From contig CAKZLZ010000124.1 of NCBI GenBank assembly GCA_937127435.1, forward strand, positions 28,602-92,601: a DNA stretch of 64,000 nt, read 5' to 3'. The translations under genes were made by a program, and so were the position numbers. Source of the stretch: an uncultured Verrucomicrobiota bacterium (GTDB taxonomy: Bacteria > Verrucomicrobiota > Kiritimatiellia > SS1-B-03-39 > UBA6053). Each line of letters opens with the position of its first letter. Positions within the stretch are counted from its first letter, which is position 1. Of the stretch, positions 49,368 through 58,612 are shown in pieces. Under the pieces are notes generated by a model. That model was given only the letters and a program-made list of their open reading frames with translations, made no database searches and was not told the DNA's origin.

Positions 49368-49655
49368 AAGGAAGCCTCGATAGCGATTAATATATCAAAC
49401 GTGTGATAATATTAAATAATAAGAACCCTCATGAAGCAAGCTATATTTTGAGAGTATAATAACCCTTTTCAATTGCGGTATTGGCAACGGCCCGCGGTTT
49501 ACCAAAAACAATGGAATCACCGAAGGCTTTCACAATAAAATGGAAACCCTCTCAAGAAATGCCTATGGGTTCCGGAATTTTGAAAACTACAGATTGCGCG
49601 TGAGAGTCATGTGTTCTTAGTCTATTGCCAACATGCCCCACTTTATGGTGTTGAC
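49368..49655. other. intergenic region with no recognised feature
   Basis: AT-rich with no plausible ORF, hairpin or regulatory motif that I can support. The tail element of tRNA-Thr begins at 49656. Confidence 0.4.
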
Positions 49656-49777
49656 CCCCTTTGTCTCCATTTTTAAAATGGAGCCGGCAGAGGGATTGAC
49701 GGGCTTTGCCCTCCCGTGGGAATACACGGGCTTACTCCGCTTTGCTTCGTTTCGAACACCCCTTCGGCGGTTCTCAT
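49656..49777 (-). mobile_element. tRNA-tail element copy 2 (behind tRNA-Thr)
   Basis: Transcribed direction is minus. The part next to the tRNA holds a degenerate hairpin 1 region (CCGCCGAAGGGG). The conserved linker (49730-49756) begins TTCGAAACGAAGC and ends GCGGAGTAAGC, as in copy 1. Hairpin 2 is CCCGTG-TATTCC-CACGGG (49713-49730) and hairpin 3 is GGGC-AAA-GCCC (49701-49711). It closes with a 42-bp repeat of the tRNA-Thr 3' end plus flank (49656-49697 versus 49778-49819, 41/42 identical). Stems of hairpins 2 and 3 differ from copy 1 in sequence yet stay complementary. Confidence 0.75.
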
Positions 49778-49800
49778 CCCCTTTGCCTCCATTTTTAAAA

Positions 49801-49877
49801 TGGAGCCGGCAGAGGGATTCGAACCCCCGACCCGCTGATTACAAATCAGCTGCTCTGGCCAACTGAGCTATGCCGGC
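49801..49877 (-). tRNA. tRNA-Thr(TGT)
   Basis: 77 nt with CCA encoded. The acceptor stem GCCGGCA pairs with TGCCGGC. The anticodon stem is GCTGA / TCAGC with loop TTTGTAA, giving anticodon TGT. The T-arm is GGGGG-TTCGAAT-CCCTC. The 3' end is duplicated about 120 bp downstream in the tail element. Confidence 0.95.
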
Positions 49878-49997
49878 TTGGAAGGGACAGCTTATACGCC
49901 TTCAAATCGCTTTATCAAGCACTTGGAGTGAGATTTTACATAATTCTCCGCCTGAAAGGGGCTGACATTTGAACACATCCTGTTTAGGTTGCAAGCT

Positions 49998-50885
49998 ATG
50001 AAAATTTTGCAAACTCTCTTCCTGTTCGTTGGTCTCAGTCTCTGCTTGTCTGCGGAAGAGCCCATTGAGGTTACTGTTTTAGGAGACCGCGTCAATCTGC
50101 GGAATGCCGCAAGCACAGAAAGCGATGTCGTGGGACAGGCCAATTACGGCCAGAAAATGCAGGCCATTTCTATCGACGAGAAATGGGTGCAAGTCCGTCC
50201 CCCCGCAGATTTGGCCGCTTGGGTGTATTCCCCTTTGCTGTTTGAAGACAAAGAAGTCCGCGCGCCGGAATTGAATGTACGCTCCGGACCGGGCACCCAA
50301 TTCATTATTCTGGGCGAATTAAAACGTGGAGATGCCGTAACCGTGCTTCAAAGCATGGAAGAATGGCGGAAAATTGAACCGCCGGAAGCCGTCACCCTCT
50401 GGATTAGCCGGGATTTTGTACAGATTCCCGAGTCAGCATTGATACCGGAAAAAGAACCCGAACCCCTTCCTTTGCCCACCCCGGTTCCCGCGCCGCTACC
50501 GACGCCGGTTCCCACCCCGGTCACCATTGTGGAAATCCAAACCATCGAAAAAATCGTTGAAGTTCAGGTGACCCCGACCCCGATGCCCAAAGTCGATGCG
50601 CCGGAAGGCTTGAACCTGGTTCCTCTGAAAGGTCAGGGTACCCTTTCCAAACGCCGCGGTGTGGTTCGTGCCTACCTATTATCCGGAAGCAGCCCCAGCC
50701 GCTTTTCCCTGGTTCGCCAGGATGGGGATAAACAAACCCTCTGTTACCTGCTGGGGGATGAAGAAATGTTGAAAGAAGTTACCGGAAAAGCCCTGACCGT
50801 AAGTGGTCATGATTTTTGGATCACCGGTCAACGCCTCCCCGTCACCAAAGTGGAAAAAGTGGAACTTCTTGAGGAGACCCCCTAA
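49998..50885 (+). CDS. secreted SH3-domain protein with Pro-rich linker
   Basis: 295 aa from the ATG at 49998. Signal peptide MKILQTLFLFVGLSLCLSA, two bacterial SH3 repeats (VNLRNAASTESDVVGQANYGQKM... and LNVRSGPGTQFIILGELKRGD), a Pro/Thr-rich linker (PTPVPAPLPTPVPTPV), and a C-terminal OB-like domain ending in FWITGQRLPVTKVEKVELLEE. SH3 repeats bind cell-wall peptidoglycan or other surface polymers. The stop codon overlaps the ATG of the next gene (TAATG), giving translational coupling. Confidence 0.85.
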   Translation: MKILQTLFLFVGLSLCLSAEEPIEVTVLGDRVNLRNAASTESDVVGQANYGQKMQAISIDEKWVQVRPPADLAAWVYSPLLFEDKEVRAPELNVRSGPGTQFIILGELKRGDAVTVLQSMEEWRKIEPPEAVTLWISRDFVQIPESALIPEKEPEPLPLPTPVPAPLPTPVPTPVTIVEIQTIEKIVEVQVTPTPMPKVDAPEGLNLVPLKGQGTLSKRRGVVRAYLLSGSSPSRFSLVRQDGDKQTLCYLLGDEEMLKEVTGKALTVSGHDFWITGQRLPVTKVEKVELLEETP

Positions 50886-52468
50886 TGCTGAAGCGCACGC
50901 TCTCCCTTCTCGATCAGGCCCCCATGTTTTGGGTGGCAGTCAGCTTGGCGATGCTTACATTTTCTTTTAACCGCATCATGCCGGGCCTCAATTGGGACGC
51001 CTTTCCCTCTGAGCAGTCCGTCCTCGATCAGGCCATCGTACATAGCCTTCGCAGCCAAAGCTGGCACTACGAGATTGTCCCTGATATCCCTCAAACCCTC
51101 GGGGCACATACCCTTCCTCAATATTTAAGAGCTGCCATCTCTCCCATGACCGGAGACAGCGGCCGGGCGGGCCTGTGGTTGAGTCTGCTGGGAATCACCT
51201 TAACCCTTTGCGGACTCTATCCCTTAACCCAACGTATTTTTCCACTTCGGGGATTCGGGGTCATCACCCTGGTTTGCGCGGGCGCACTGGGGGCTATTCA
51301 GTTTTCGCTTTCACCCGACCCCTCCGCCGCATTGGGCATGGCCCTGGTGGTTTGGGGCATGGTCTTTTTCCTGACGGCCATCACCCGCAGAAATCCCTAT
51401 GATGTCTTCGCTTCCGGACTGTTGTTCGGGTTGGCCGGATACATTCGCATCGAACTCAGTATGATGTGGGTTTTTCTGGCAGTCTATCTGGTGGCACTCA
51501 GTATTTTTCAATCCCGGAAAGAAAAAGGGGATGCCTCCTATTTCCCCATGGCGCTGGGAGGATTGATCACGGTTCTGATTGTACTCTGGCCCATGCTCAA
51601 CCACAATTTACGCCTCTCCGGCTCCCCCATTCTGCCGGGCTTTGATTCCGAAATCGTATTGGGCGCCCCCGCATTGTTGGGCCCATCCGGTGCAGAACCT
51701 TTCTTCACCCGCATCACCCAGGGACTCTCATTGATCTTGTTGAGCTTCAGAGGCCCCGGCGTTTTCGCCGGACTGCTCTGGCCGGTGGGCATCGTAATTT
51801 GTCTGTTCATGGGACGACACAAGCACCTCCCCTACTTCTGGCTTCCCGTGATCATCAGCATGCTGATTTGCCTGTCGGCGCTCAGTTATGTGACCGGATT
51901 TCAAAGCTTTCGGGAATCTCTGCTGATCCTCACTCCCCTGATCTTTCCCTTTGCAATTCTTCCCGCAGCGTATGGCGTACATTACTGGATGCAGTCAGAC
52001 TTTCGGGAGGAATCCACCTGCCGGCTCACCTGGTTGACCTGCGGATTGGTACTTCTGTGTATGATTCAACTGCCCCATTTCCTCCGCAGCGGCACATCCG
52101 GAAATCTGGAACGGGAAAAACAACGTACCCTCCTGATCGAAGAATTCAGCGCTCTGGATACCCATCAGCTCAGCCCCATGTTGTTGAGCGATATGCCGGG
52201 TTCATTCCTGACCGCCGGAAAGTCGAATGTGATTGGTATCAAAGGCGAAACCGACTGGGAAATCCTCACCGCAAAATATGCGAACGGAGAATTTCAATCC
52301 GACAAACTACTCGAATACATGCGCAAGCGCGGGATACGGATGATTCATCTTTCCGATGTGGAAGATCCCTTGGTGGACATGTTGGCCCTGGAGGCCGGTG
52401 CCCCGCAGATCCAGGCCGTGAACGGCTTCAGTCCTCCCCATCAGATTTTTCGCGTCGAGTGGCCCTAA
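50885..52468 (+). CDS. large integral membrane protein, glycosyltransferase-C-like
   Basis: 527 aa with about ten to twelve membrane helices, a soluble C-terminal segment of about 110 residues (SALDTHQLSPMLLSDMPGSFLTAG) and a first periplasmic loop following MPGLNWDAFPSEQSVLDQAIVHSL. The overall plan resembles GT-C membrane glycosyltransferases or O-antigen ligase-type proteins, but no DxD or other signature was recognised. It is coupled to the SH3-domain gene by a one-base overlap and overlaps the convergent tadA gene by 41 bp. Confidence 0.6.
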   Translation: MLKRTLSLLDQAPMFWVAVSLAMLTFSFNRIMPGLNWDAFPSEQSVLDQAIVHSLRSQSWHYEIVPDIPQTLGAHTLPQYLRAAISPMTGDSGRAGLWLSLLGITLTLCGLYPLTQRIFPLRGFGVITLVCAGALGAIQFSLSPDPSAALGMALVVWGMVFFLTAITRRNPYDVFASGLLFGLAGYIRIELSMMWVFLAVYLVALSIFQSRKEKGDASYFPMALGGLITVLIVLWPMLNHNLRLSGSPILPGFDSEIVLGAPALLGPSGAEPFFTRITQGLSLILLSFRGPGVFAGLLWPVGIVICLFMGRHKHLPYFWLPVIISMLICLSALSYVTGFQSFRESLLILTPLIFPFAILPAAYGVHYWMQSDFREESTCRLTWLTCGLVLLCMIQLPHFLRSGTSGNLEREKQRTLLIEEFSALDTHQLSPMLLSDMPGSFLTAGKSNVIGIKGETDWEILTAKYANGEFQSDKLLEYMRKRGIRMIHLSDVEDPLVDMLALEAGAPQIQAVNGFSPPHQIFRVEWP

Positions 52469-52910
52469 GCTCGCGGAAGAATCCTACCAGATCTTCCCGG
52501 CAGACCTCCTCCATCAACCCGGGAACGCATTCGACCCGGTGCACCAATGAGGGGGAATTCAGAATGTGAAAAACACTTTCCCCTCCCCGGACCGGATCGG
52601 AGACGCCCCATACCACCTTGGCAATGCGGCTGAAAACGATGGCACCCGCGCACATGGGACAGGGCTCTTTGGTAACATAAAGCACACAACCTTCCAGACG
52701 CCAGTTCTCCAATACCTGGCAGGCCTGGGTAATGGCCAGAATTTCCGCATGGGCGGTGGCATCGTGGAGTTTTTCCACCTGATTAAAAGCTTTACCGACC
52801 ACCCCCCGTTCCGGGTGCACAATCATCGCCCCGATCGGCACTTCCCCTTCGGAGGCTGCGGCCTGGGCTTCGCGGATCGCCATCCGCATATACATTTCGT
52901 CAAAATCCAC
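52428..52910 (-). CDS. tadA: tRNA-specific adenosine-34 deaminase
   Basis: Converts A34 to inosine in tRNA-Arg(ACG). 160 aa. Zinc and catalytic residues are in place: H54-A-E56 in DATAHAEILAI, and P83-C84-x2-C87 in EPCPMCAGAI. The N-terminal MYMRMAIREAQAAASEGEVPIGAMIV is family-typical. Its tail overlaps the end of the convergent membrane protein gene by 41 bp. Confidence 0.95.
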   Translation of the reverse strand: MDFDEMYMRMAIREAQAAASEGEVPIGAMIVHPERGVVGKAFNQVEKLHDATAHAEILAITQACQVLENWRLEGCVLYVTKEPCPMCAGAIVFSRIAKVVWGVSDPVRGGESVFHILNSPSLVHRVECVPGLMEEVCREDLVGFFRELRATRREKSDGED

Positions 52911-52913
52911 CGT

Positions 52914-53897
52914 CTACTCCCAGCGGGAAGCCTCAGGGGTATGTACCAATAGCGCAGCCAAGGCCGGGTGATGCAAGGTCCCATTGGATGCGATCACCCC
53001 CCGATTGTTCTTCAACGTCTCCCCCTGACTGAAATCCAGTTTCTTGCCATTCAGATCGGTCACCCGTCCGCCGGCCGCTTCGATCACCGCCAATCCGGCC
53101 GCATGATCCCAAATTTTTTCCCGATAGCCTTTTTTCACCGGCAAACGTAAATACAAAGCCGCATTTCCGGCGGCCACCGCTGCGTATTTGGCTTGAGAAT
53201 CCATCCGCAGAATATCTGTGGAGATGCCTAAATCTTTAATCACTTTGGCGGAAAGATCATGGGCGGTGTGGGCGCTCTCAACCGATTCACACAAACGGGC
53301 GGAAGTCACCTGGATCTCGGAGCAGGAACGCAGTTTCCGGGGGGCCGCACTTTCACTGGTCCAAAACTCGCCGGGGATGCCTTCCCCGCCACTGAACACG
53401 ATGCCGGCGGCATCCTCGATCCATTCATAACGCGGGCAACCCAGCACGCCCAGGGTGGGTTGACCTTTCTCGACCAGGGCCAAAGCCACGGCATATTGTC
53501 CTCCACGCAGGAAGCCTTTGGTGCCGTCAATCGGGTCCAACGTCCAAAAGGTACCGTTTCCCCCTTCATGATTGCCGCATTCCAGCAGGTCCAACAAGGT
53601 GTCTTCATTCACTTCCGGTGAAAACCGCTTGGTGAAAGAGGCAATACGGGCCACCAGCTCGGGCTCATCACGCAATCCTTCCGCGCCCTCTTCGGCCACA
53701 ATCCCTAAATCGGGAGTCAGGGCTTTGAGCCGGTGAAGAATAAGCGCCTGACTGGCATAATCCGCAATCGTAACCGGAGAACGGTCTGATTTTGTTTGGG
53801 AATCGGACTGCAATAATTCGGACGCGATGGCTTCACAGCAACGGGAAGCTTCCCATACTGCGGCCAGTGCCGGTTTTAACAAATCAGTGTTTTTCAT
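52914..53897 (-). CDS. 3'(2'),5'-bisphosphate nucleotidase / inositol-phosphatase family (CysQ/Hal2-like)
   Basis: 327 aa from the ATG at 53897, which has GAGGGT as ribosome-binding site. The motifs of the lithium-sensitive phosphatase family are present: GLRDEPELV, EEGAEGL, DPIDGTKGFLRGGQYAVALAL (metal-binding DPIDGT) and IWDHAAGLAVIEAAGGRVTDLNG (WDxAAG). It probably removes phosphate from 3'-phosphoadenosine 5'-phosphate made during sulfate assimilation. The open frame continues to 53978 but that extension is unlikely. The gene lies only three bases downstream of tadA in the transcribed direction. Confidence 0.9.
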   Translation of the reverse strand: MKNTDLLKPALAAVWEASRCCEAIASELLQSDSQTKSDRSPVTIADYASQALILHRLKALTPDLGIVAEEGAEGLRDEPELVARIASFTKRFSPEVNEDTLLDLLECGNHEGGNGTFWTLDPIDGTKGFLRGGQYAVALALVEKGQPTLGVLGCPRYEWIEDAAGIVFSGGEGIPGEFWTSESAAPRKLRSCSEIQVTSARLCESVESAHTAHDLSAKVIKDLGISTDILRMDSQAKYAAVAAGNAALYLRLPVKKGYREKIWDHAAGLAVIEAAGGRVTDLNGKKLDFSQGETLKNNRGVIASNGTLHHPALAALLVHTPEASRWE

Positions 53898-53995
53898 AAA
53901 TGTACCCTCAATTGGGGGATGTTGCCATTGCCAAGAGGGGTTCGACATAGTAAGACGAATCCGAACTGGCAATATCAATCAGGAAAGGAATCCAC

Positions 53996-54706
53996 GTGAA
54001 CGTACCCCAACTTAAGTCCCTGCTGAAACTGCAAAAAAACGATTTAACCCTGATTCAACTGAAAAAAGAGGCGCAAAGCGTTCCTGAAAGACAGGCGCAA
54101 ATCAAAAAGAACGCCCAATCCGCCCGGGACCAGGCCACCGCCGCCCAGGATGCGGTGAAAGCCTGCGAAAGCGCCATCAAGCAAATTGAACTGGAAGTTG
54201 AAACCGCCAAAGAGCAGATCAACAAATACAAAACCCAGCAAATGCAGGCCCGCACCAACGAGGAATACAAAGCCTTCGAAAAGGAAATTGCCAACGCCGG
54301 AGAAAAAATCGGCGAATTGGAAGACAAAGAATTGCTGGAGATGACCCGTTTGGATGAGGTCAAAGCCGATTTAGTCAAAGCCCGGGAAGTTGAAGCCGCC
54401 GCAGAAGCCCAAGTCGCCACTGAAATTCAGGAATTGGAAGAACGGCTGAATGTGATTCGCAGCACTTTTGCGGAAGTCAAAGAAGGGCGGGAAGATCTGG
54501 TAGCCGAAATTGATAAAGAAATCTCTGACCGCTACATGCAGTTGCTGAACAAAAAACAGGATGCAGTGGTCGTGCCCATCCGTCAGGATTCCTGCAACGG
54601 CTGTCATATGAAACTCACACCCCAAACCCTGCATGACGCCCATTCCCAACAGAAATGGACCAATTGCAACTTTTGCGGACGCTATTTGTATGACGATGGG
54701 GAGTAG
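53996..54706 (+). CDS. coiled-coil C4-type zinc ribbon protein (CT398/DUF164-like)
   Basis: 236 aa. It starts with GTG, with AAAGGA as ribosome-binding site. A long antiparallel coiled coil (from LLKLQKNDLTLIQLKKEAQ to ISDRYMQLLNK) is followed by a zinc ribbon with CNGCHMKLTP and NCNFCGRYLYDD. Family members bind FliI-like ATPases or other partners in some bacteria; the role here is unclear. The stop codon lies inside the REP-type palindrome at 54705-54730. Confidence 0.85.
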   Translation: MNVPQLKSLLKLQKNDLTLIQLKKEAQSVPERQAQIKKNAQSARDQATAAQDAVKACESAIKQIELEVETAKEQINKYKTQQMQARTNEEYKAFEKEIANAGEKIGELEDKELLEMTRLDEVKADLVKAREVEAAAEAQVATEIQELEERLNVIRSTFAEVKEGREDLVAEIDKEISDRYMQLLNKKQDAVVVPIRQDSCNGCHMKLTPQTLHDAHSQQKWTNCNFCGRYLYDDGE

Positions 54707-54730
54707 TCCACGCTCTCCGAGCGTGGAAAT
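54705..54730 (+). repeat. solo copy of the CCACG REP-type palindrome
   Basis: 25 of 26 bases match an arm of the 47408-47480 element. It contains the 8-bp hairpin CCACGCTC-TCC-GAGCGTGG (54708-54726) and overlaps the stop codon of the zinc ribbon gene, so it may stabilise the transcript end. Confidence 0.75.
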
Positions 54731-55075
54731 CGGTACGAAAGGTTAAATGACATTCTCCTCTATGCTTCCCCGCTCGCAGCGGTGAAACACACTCGTATTC
54801 TGAACACCTTAAAAGTCCGATATTGATTTAGAGATCCGAATTTTAAGGCATAAAGACGTTTAGTAGGAATACGAACATCGAACATTGAGATCTGGTGGAG
54901 CGCGGACACATCTGTCCGCTATCTTCTTTCGACTTCATTTCAACAGATACTCCACAGCCCGAGGCAAGCTAAGGTTTTTGTTTCCCGGACGAATTTTCGA
55001 CCGGAGGTCCGTCGCTTAAAGCACCGACAACCCATACCGCACACCCATTTCCATTAAACCCCCAAAGCGTCAATC
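54731..55075. other. intergenic region with a hairpin and repeat scraps
   Basis: No gene seen. The perfect hairpin GCGGACA-CATC-TGTCCGC (54902-54919) sits in a sequence of the type GGTGGAGCGCGGACA, which I associate with dispersed repeats in this phylum. A CCGGACG segment and a GGTCCGTCGC segment about 25 bp apart (54987-55016) are weakly complementary. Confidence 0.5.
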
Positions 55076-55837
55076 TTAGCGGCGGCGCAGCCAAACCAAC
55101 CCGGTCACAGCAGAGAGTAAAAGTAACAGGCTGCTGGGTTCAGGAATCGTCTGCAGGGTTCCATTGATTTCAAGGTCCTGATAAATCCGTTGGATCACAT
55201 TGGTTACTGAATACTCCGAGCCACTCACCGTATCACCGAAATAGATGCGGAATTCTAAATCCGTACCATTGGTCAAACCCGTAAATGCAGAACCGGCATT
55301 ACTGTTACTGGAGGTCAAATCGATATCAATCGCCACACCCGTGGTTATAGCCCCGTTACCGTTTAAGGTTTTGTTCCCCAGTCGATCATTAAAATCATCA
55401 AAGCCCACGGCATCTGAAAAGAAACTGAAATAAGCTGTGGCGTTCGATGCCCATGATCCCGTTCCAATATAGTCAAAGGTGATATTGGTTAAATTCAAGA
55501 CTTCATTGACTCCTAAACCGGAAACCGAAAGTCCAAAAGTATGATAAGCATTTGTTCCATCGCCGGGCAAACTACTGGTCGTGGTGCCGGTCGTGCGCAT
55601 ATAGACATTGTCATTCCCGGTGGAAAAGCCGGAGATTGTGTTTTCGTCAAATCCGGCACCGTCCTTTCCAATCGAGCCCGTGCGGGGATCATAGTTATCA
55701 GCGGTAACCTTTCCCGAGAAGCCAGCTTGAACCACACCCGTACCCGGACCATCCAAATCATAAGAAACGATCAAGGCTGCCTGACTACGCACACTCAGAA
55801 CCAGAGTAAAAGTGACTATAAGAAATGAGAACTTCAT
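55076..55837 (-). CDS. PEP-CTERM surface protein 3
   Basis: 253 aa from the ATG at 55837. Signal peptide MKFSFLIVTFTLVLSVRSQA, body starting ALIVSYDLDGPGTG, sorting signal IPEPSSLLLLLSAVTGLVWLRRR. Exosortase sorting is expected. The frame extends upstream to 55894, but that part has no signal-peptide character. No enzyme domain is recognised. Confidence 0.85.
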   Translation of the reverse strand: MKFSFLIVTFTLVLSVRSQAALIVSYDLDGPGTGVVQAGFSGKVTADNYDPRTGSIGKDGAGFDENTISGFSTGNDNVYMRTTGTTTSSLPGDGTNAYHTFGLSVSGLGVNEVLNLTNITFDYIGTGSWASNATAYFSFFSDAVGFDDFNDRLGNKTLNGNGAITTGVAIDIDLTSSNSNAGSAFTGLTNGTDLEFRIYFGDTVSGSEYSVTNVIQRIYQDLEINGTLQTIPEPSSLLLLLSAVTGLVWLRRR

Positions 55838-55965
55838 GAAGCAAAATTGTTCCACACAGCAGAATATGTCAATAAGAAATCTAATTCCCTTCACCGCAAT
55901 GCACTGCCAATAAATCCCTTCTTCGCCGTTGAAAATTCAACATTCCTGTAGTTCATTTAACCGTA

Positions 55966-57867
55966 ATGACTGCCCCACTCCTCTTTCCCACCACCGCCTC
56001 AGATTGGCAACGTCAACATCACCTGGCCTTCCTCAGGGAATGCCTCACCGGTTTTGCGCAGGATCTGGATCCGAACAGTGGCAAATTCATTCCTCCTCCC
56101 TCCTGGCAGCAATCCCGCACCTGGAAAACCGCGACTGACCCCAATCAACCCGGCACTTCAGATGCCGCCTTTTATACCACCGAAGCATGGGAACGGGTCA
56201 TCGTGGGACTCGCCCACTACCTCAAAGGTTCCGGAGAACCAATACATCACCCCCAAGCCGGGAATCTCGGAGAACTTTTCCGTCACCGGCTCATCAACGG
56301 CTGTACACCCGGCCACCCCGACAATTTCGGTCCCGTACCTCCCGGACGTCAAACCGGCGCATACGTTCCCCTGGCATTGCTGGTCGCCCCCGAACAGTTG
56401 TGGGATCCCATGAATGCCCCAGAACAGGAAAACGTCCTCAGCTGGTTAGCGAAAAGTTTGAATCACCCCAGCCACCACAACAATCATTATTTGTTCCACC
56501 TCCAAGCCATCCCGCTTTTGGACCGATGTGGTTATGCTTACGACAAAGAACATGCGGACCAACTGTTGGATCAAATCATGGCCTTTTATTCCGGAGGCGG
56601 CTGGTTTCAGGATGGCAGCACCCTCTCCTACGATTATTATAACGCCTGGGGCTTTCAGTATTATCTGCTCAACTTAATCTACTTTCATCAACCATGGCGG
56701 GATCGGCTGGGCGATCAAATCCGCGAAATTGCCCGGCAGTTTTTCAGGGACTACCGACTGATGTTTGCCAACGACGGCGCCGCGGTTCCCTACGGACGCT
56801 CTCTGTCCTACCGCTTCGGCGCCGTGGATCCCATCCCCTGGGCCGTCCTGCTGGATGAAGACTTCTGGCCGGAAGAACCAGCGGACGCCCGCCGCATCAT
56901 CTCCGCAAACTTTCACTATCACCGCAGCCACGGATGTCTGGACGCGGCCGGACGCATGGAAAGCGGCTACCATCAGGCCAATCCCGCCCTCACCGAACCT
57001 TACCTCTCCCCCGCCTCCGGCCACTGGGCCCTCACCTCCTTTGCCCATTTGCTCCTCCCCGAAGATCATGATTTCTGGACCGCACCGGAACCTGCACCTC
57101 CGGAAACCCAAACCGTCCATCCGCTCGCCGGCCCGCAATGGCTCCTCAGCCGGCCCGCAGCCGGCAATGTGAAACTCTACCCCATCCGCAGCCCCCGTCC
57201 GGACTGGCCGGGCTGGCAGATTCCCGCCAAATATTATGGGCGGGTTTACGATACAGACATCGGATACGTCCTCGACCCGGAAAAAAATCCCACCGCCAAT
57301 CGCTTTCAAATCCGTTGGCAAGACAGCGCAAAATGGGAAGACCTCCCTGAAGCCCTTTCCCATTCCCTCAATCAACGAAACGCCCGGAGCATATTCCCCA
57401 CCGCTCACGGCCCGGTTGCTCTGGATGTCATCGCCCTGGATGAAGGGGAAGTTTTTGTCCTCAGCCACAACGCCGACATTCCTTTACAACTTCGCTGGGG
57501 AGCCGCCGGCCTGCAGAGGCTTCCCGATACCGAGATCCAAAGTGAGCAAATTCCGAACGGTATCATTTTACGCACCTCCACCATGAGTTCAGTTCTAAAA
57601 GTACTGAAGGGTTCTGTAGATCAGACCCGAGTTCAAACCCTGAAAGCGAATCCGGAAGCTGAACACGCTCACCTCTTCGGAGGAAATGCAGCCTGGATAG
57701 AAATGGAAATCCAAGAGATCAATGCCCGGGAACCTTTGGTGCTTTATCAGCATGCATTGCCCCAACCGCAGGCAAATTACACCATACCGGATATTGAACC
57801 CGACCTCTCGCGCCCGGGGTTGATCGAACTCAAGGTCCAGAGACAACGTATCTCTCTACATATCTAA
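55966..57867 (+). CDS. DUF2264 domain protein (polysaccharide-lyase-like fold)
   Basis: 633 aa. The N-terminal two thirds match DUF2264 (PF10022), an alpha/alpha-barrel domain found near plant-polysaccharide genes: FYTTEAWERVIVGLAHYLKG, HPSHHNNHYLFHLQAIPLLDRCGY, GGGWFQDGSTLSYDYYNAWGFQYYLLNLIY, AVPYGRSLSYRFGAVDPIPWAVL. The last 230 residues form a beta-rich end. No signal peptide is seen. The family is suspected to act on uronic acid oligosaccharides; the substrate here is unknown. Confidence 0.85.
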   Translation: MTAPLLFPTTASDWQRQHHLAFLRECLTGFAQDLDPNSGKFIPPPSWQQSRTWKTATDPNQPGTSDAAFYTTEAWERVIVGLAHYLKGSGEPIHHPQAGNLGELFRHRLINGCTPGHPDNFGPVPPGRQTGAYVPLALLVAPEQLWDPMNAPEQENVLSWLAKSLNHPSHHNNHYLFHLQAIPLLDRCGYAYDKEHADQLLDQIMAFYSGGGWFQDGSTLSYDYYNAWGFQYYLLNLIYFHQPWRDRLGDQIREIARQFFRDYRLMFANDGAAVPYGRSLSYRFGAVDPIPWAVLLDEDFWPEEPADARRIISANFHYHRSHGCLDAAGRMESGYHQANPALTEPYLSPASGHWALTSFAHLLLPEDHDFWTAPEPAPPETQTVHPLAGPQWLLSRPAAGNVKLYPIRSPRPDWPGWQIPAKYYGRVYDTDIGYVLDPEKNPTANRFQIRWQDSAKWEDLPEALSHSLNQRNARSIFPTAHGPVALDVIALDEGEVFVLSHNADIPLQLRWGAAGLQRLPDTEIQSEQIPNGIILRTSTMSSVLKVLKGSVDQTRVQTLKANPEAEHAHLFGGNAAWIEMEIQEINAREPLVLYQHALPQPQANYTIPDIEPDLSRPGLIELKVQRQRISLHI

Positions 57868-57870
57868 TCC

Positions 57871-58425
57871 TTAATAATAGACCGGGGTGATTTCAATAAA
57901 GTTGCCCTCGGATGAGGGGATCACGGGATCGAAATCCCTGACCGTCCCTGTCTCCGCCGCAGTCCACAACATCGTAAACAGCAGGGCCGAAACAACAATC
58001 AACCCTCCGACCATCAGGATTCGGTAGCCTCGGGTTTCTTCAATCCAAAGTTGCCGCAATCCGCGCCAGCGACTTAACAGAAAAACACACCACAACCCAA
58101 ACAGGATCAGCGCCTCCACATAACTTTTCAGGAGCATATAGCCTACAAAGAAAAACAACCCCAGCCCCATCGCTTTCCAAAATTCTTTGTAGCCGGGCTG
58201 AAGCCGGTCGCTCAATATCGCAAACAGAAAACTGGCAGCCCCTGCCCCGCGTAAAGGATACGATTTTCCCAGAATCACACTGATCAGGATTCCCAGCAAC
58301 AAGAAAAACAACGCCAACCCCAAACAGGCCCAACGGAGTTTCCGATACAGAGGCGTGTCCGTATCATACACCGCCAAGTTCCATCGGGGATGTTCTGATA
58401 ATTTAATCTTATAAGGCGGGGCCAT
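57871..58425 (-). CDS. hypothetical membrane protein, five helices
   Basis: 184 aa with about four or five membrane helices (LRWACLGLALFFLLLGILISVIL, GAASFLFAILSD, MGLGLFFFVGYMLLKSYVEALILFGLWCVFLLSRW and YRILMVGGLIVVSALLFTMLW) and a short C-terminal tail. No family is recognised. It is convergent with the DUF2264 gene, four bases apart, and divergent from hrpB. Confidence 0.6.
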   Translation of the reverse strand: MAPPYKIKLSEHPRWNLAVYDTDTPLYRKLRWACLGLALFFLLLGILISVILGKSYPLRGAGAASFLFAILSDRLQPGYKEFWKAMGLGLFFFVGYMLLKSYVEALILFGLWCVFLLSRWRGLRQLWIEETRGYRILMVGGLIVVSALLFTMLWTAAETGTVRDFDPVIPSSEGNFIEITPVYY

Positions 58426-58533
58426 ATCTGTTTATAGCCACGGGGATGCCTCCGGGTACATGATAAATCACCCGAATATTTATAAGAACCCGCACGTGCT
58501 TCCGCATTCAGGATTTTTTTATACTAAAATTCA

Positions 58534-58558
58534 TCGGGCAGGGATGCCCCCTGCCCGA
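58534..58558. repeat. 10-bp perfect hairpin upstream of hrpB
   Basis: TCGGGCAGGG-(5 nt)-CCCTGCCCGA. Intergenic, about 55 bp before the hrpB start. It could be a dispersed repeat or a 5' leader hairpin. Confidence 0.65.
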
Positions 58559-58612
58559 CAACCCGTCTGGAAAAATCATACAAACTCCTTTCGACTTTCA
58601 TCCGGAACGGAT

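Noticed and set aside
58460-58612. N-terminal extension of HrpB
   Set aside because: The extra residues are encoded across a hairpin repeat and have no helicase features; the ATG at 58613 fits family length better.
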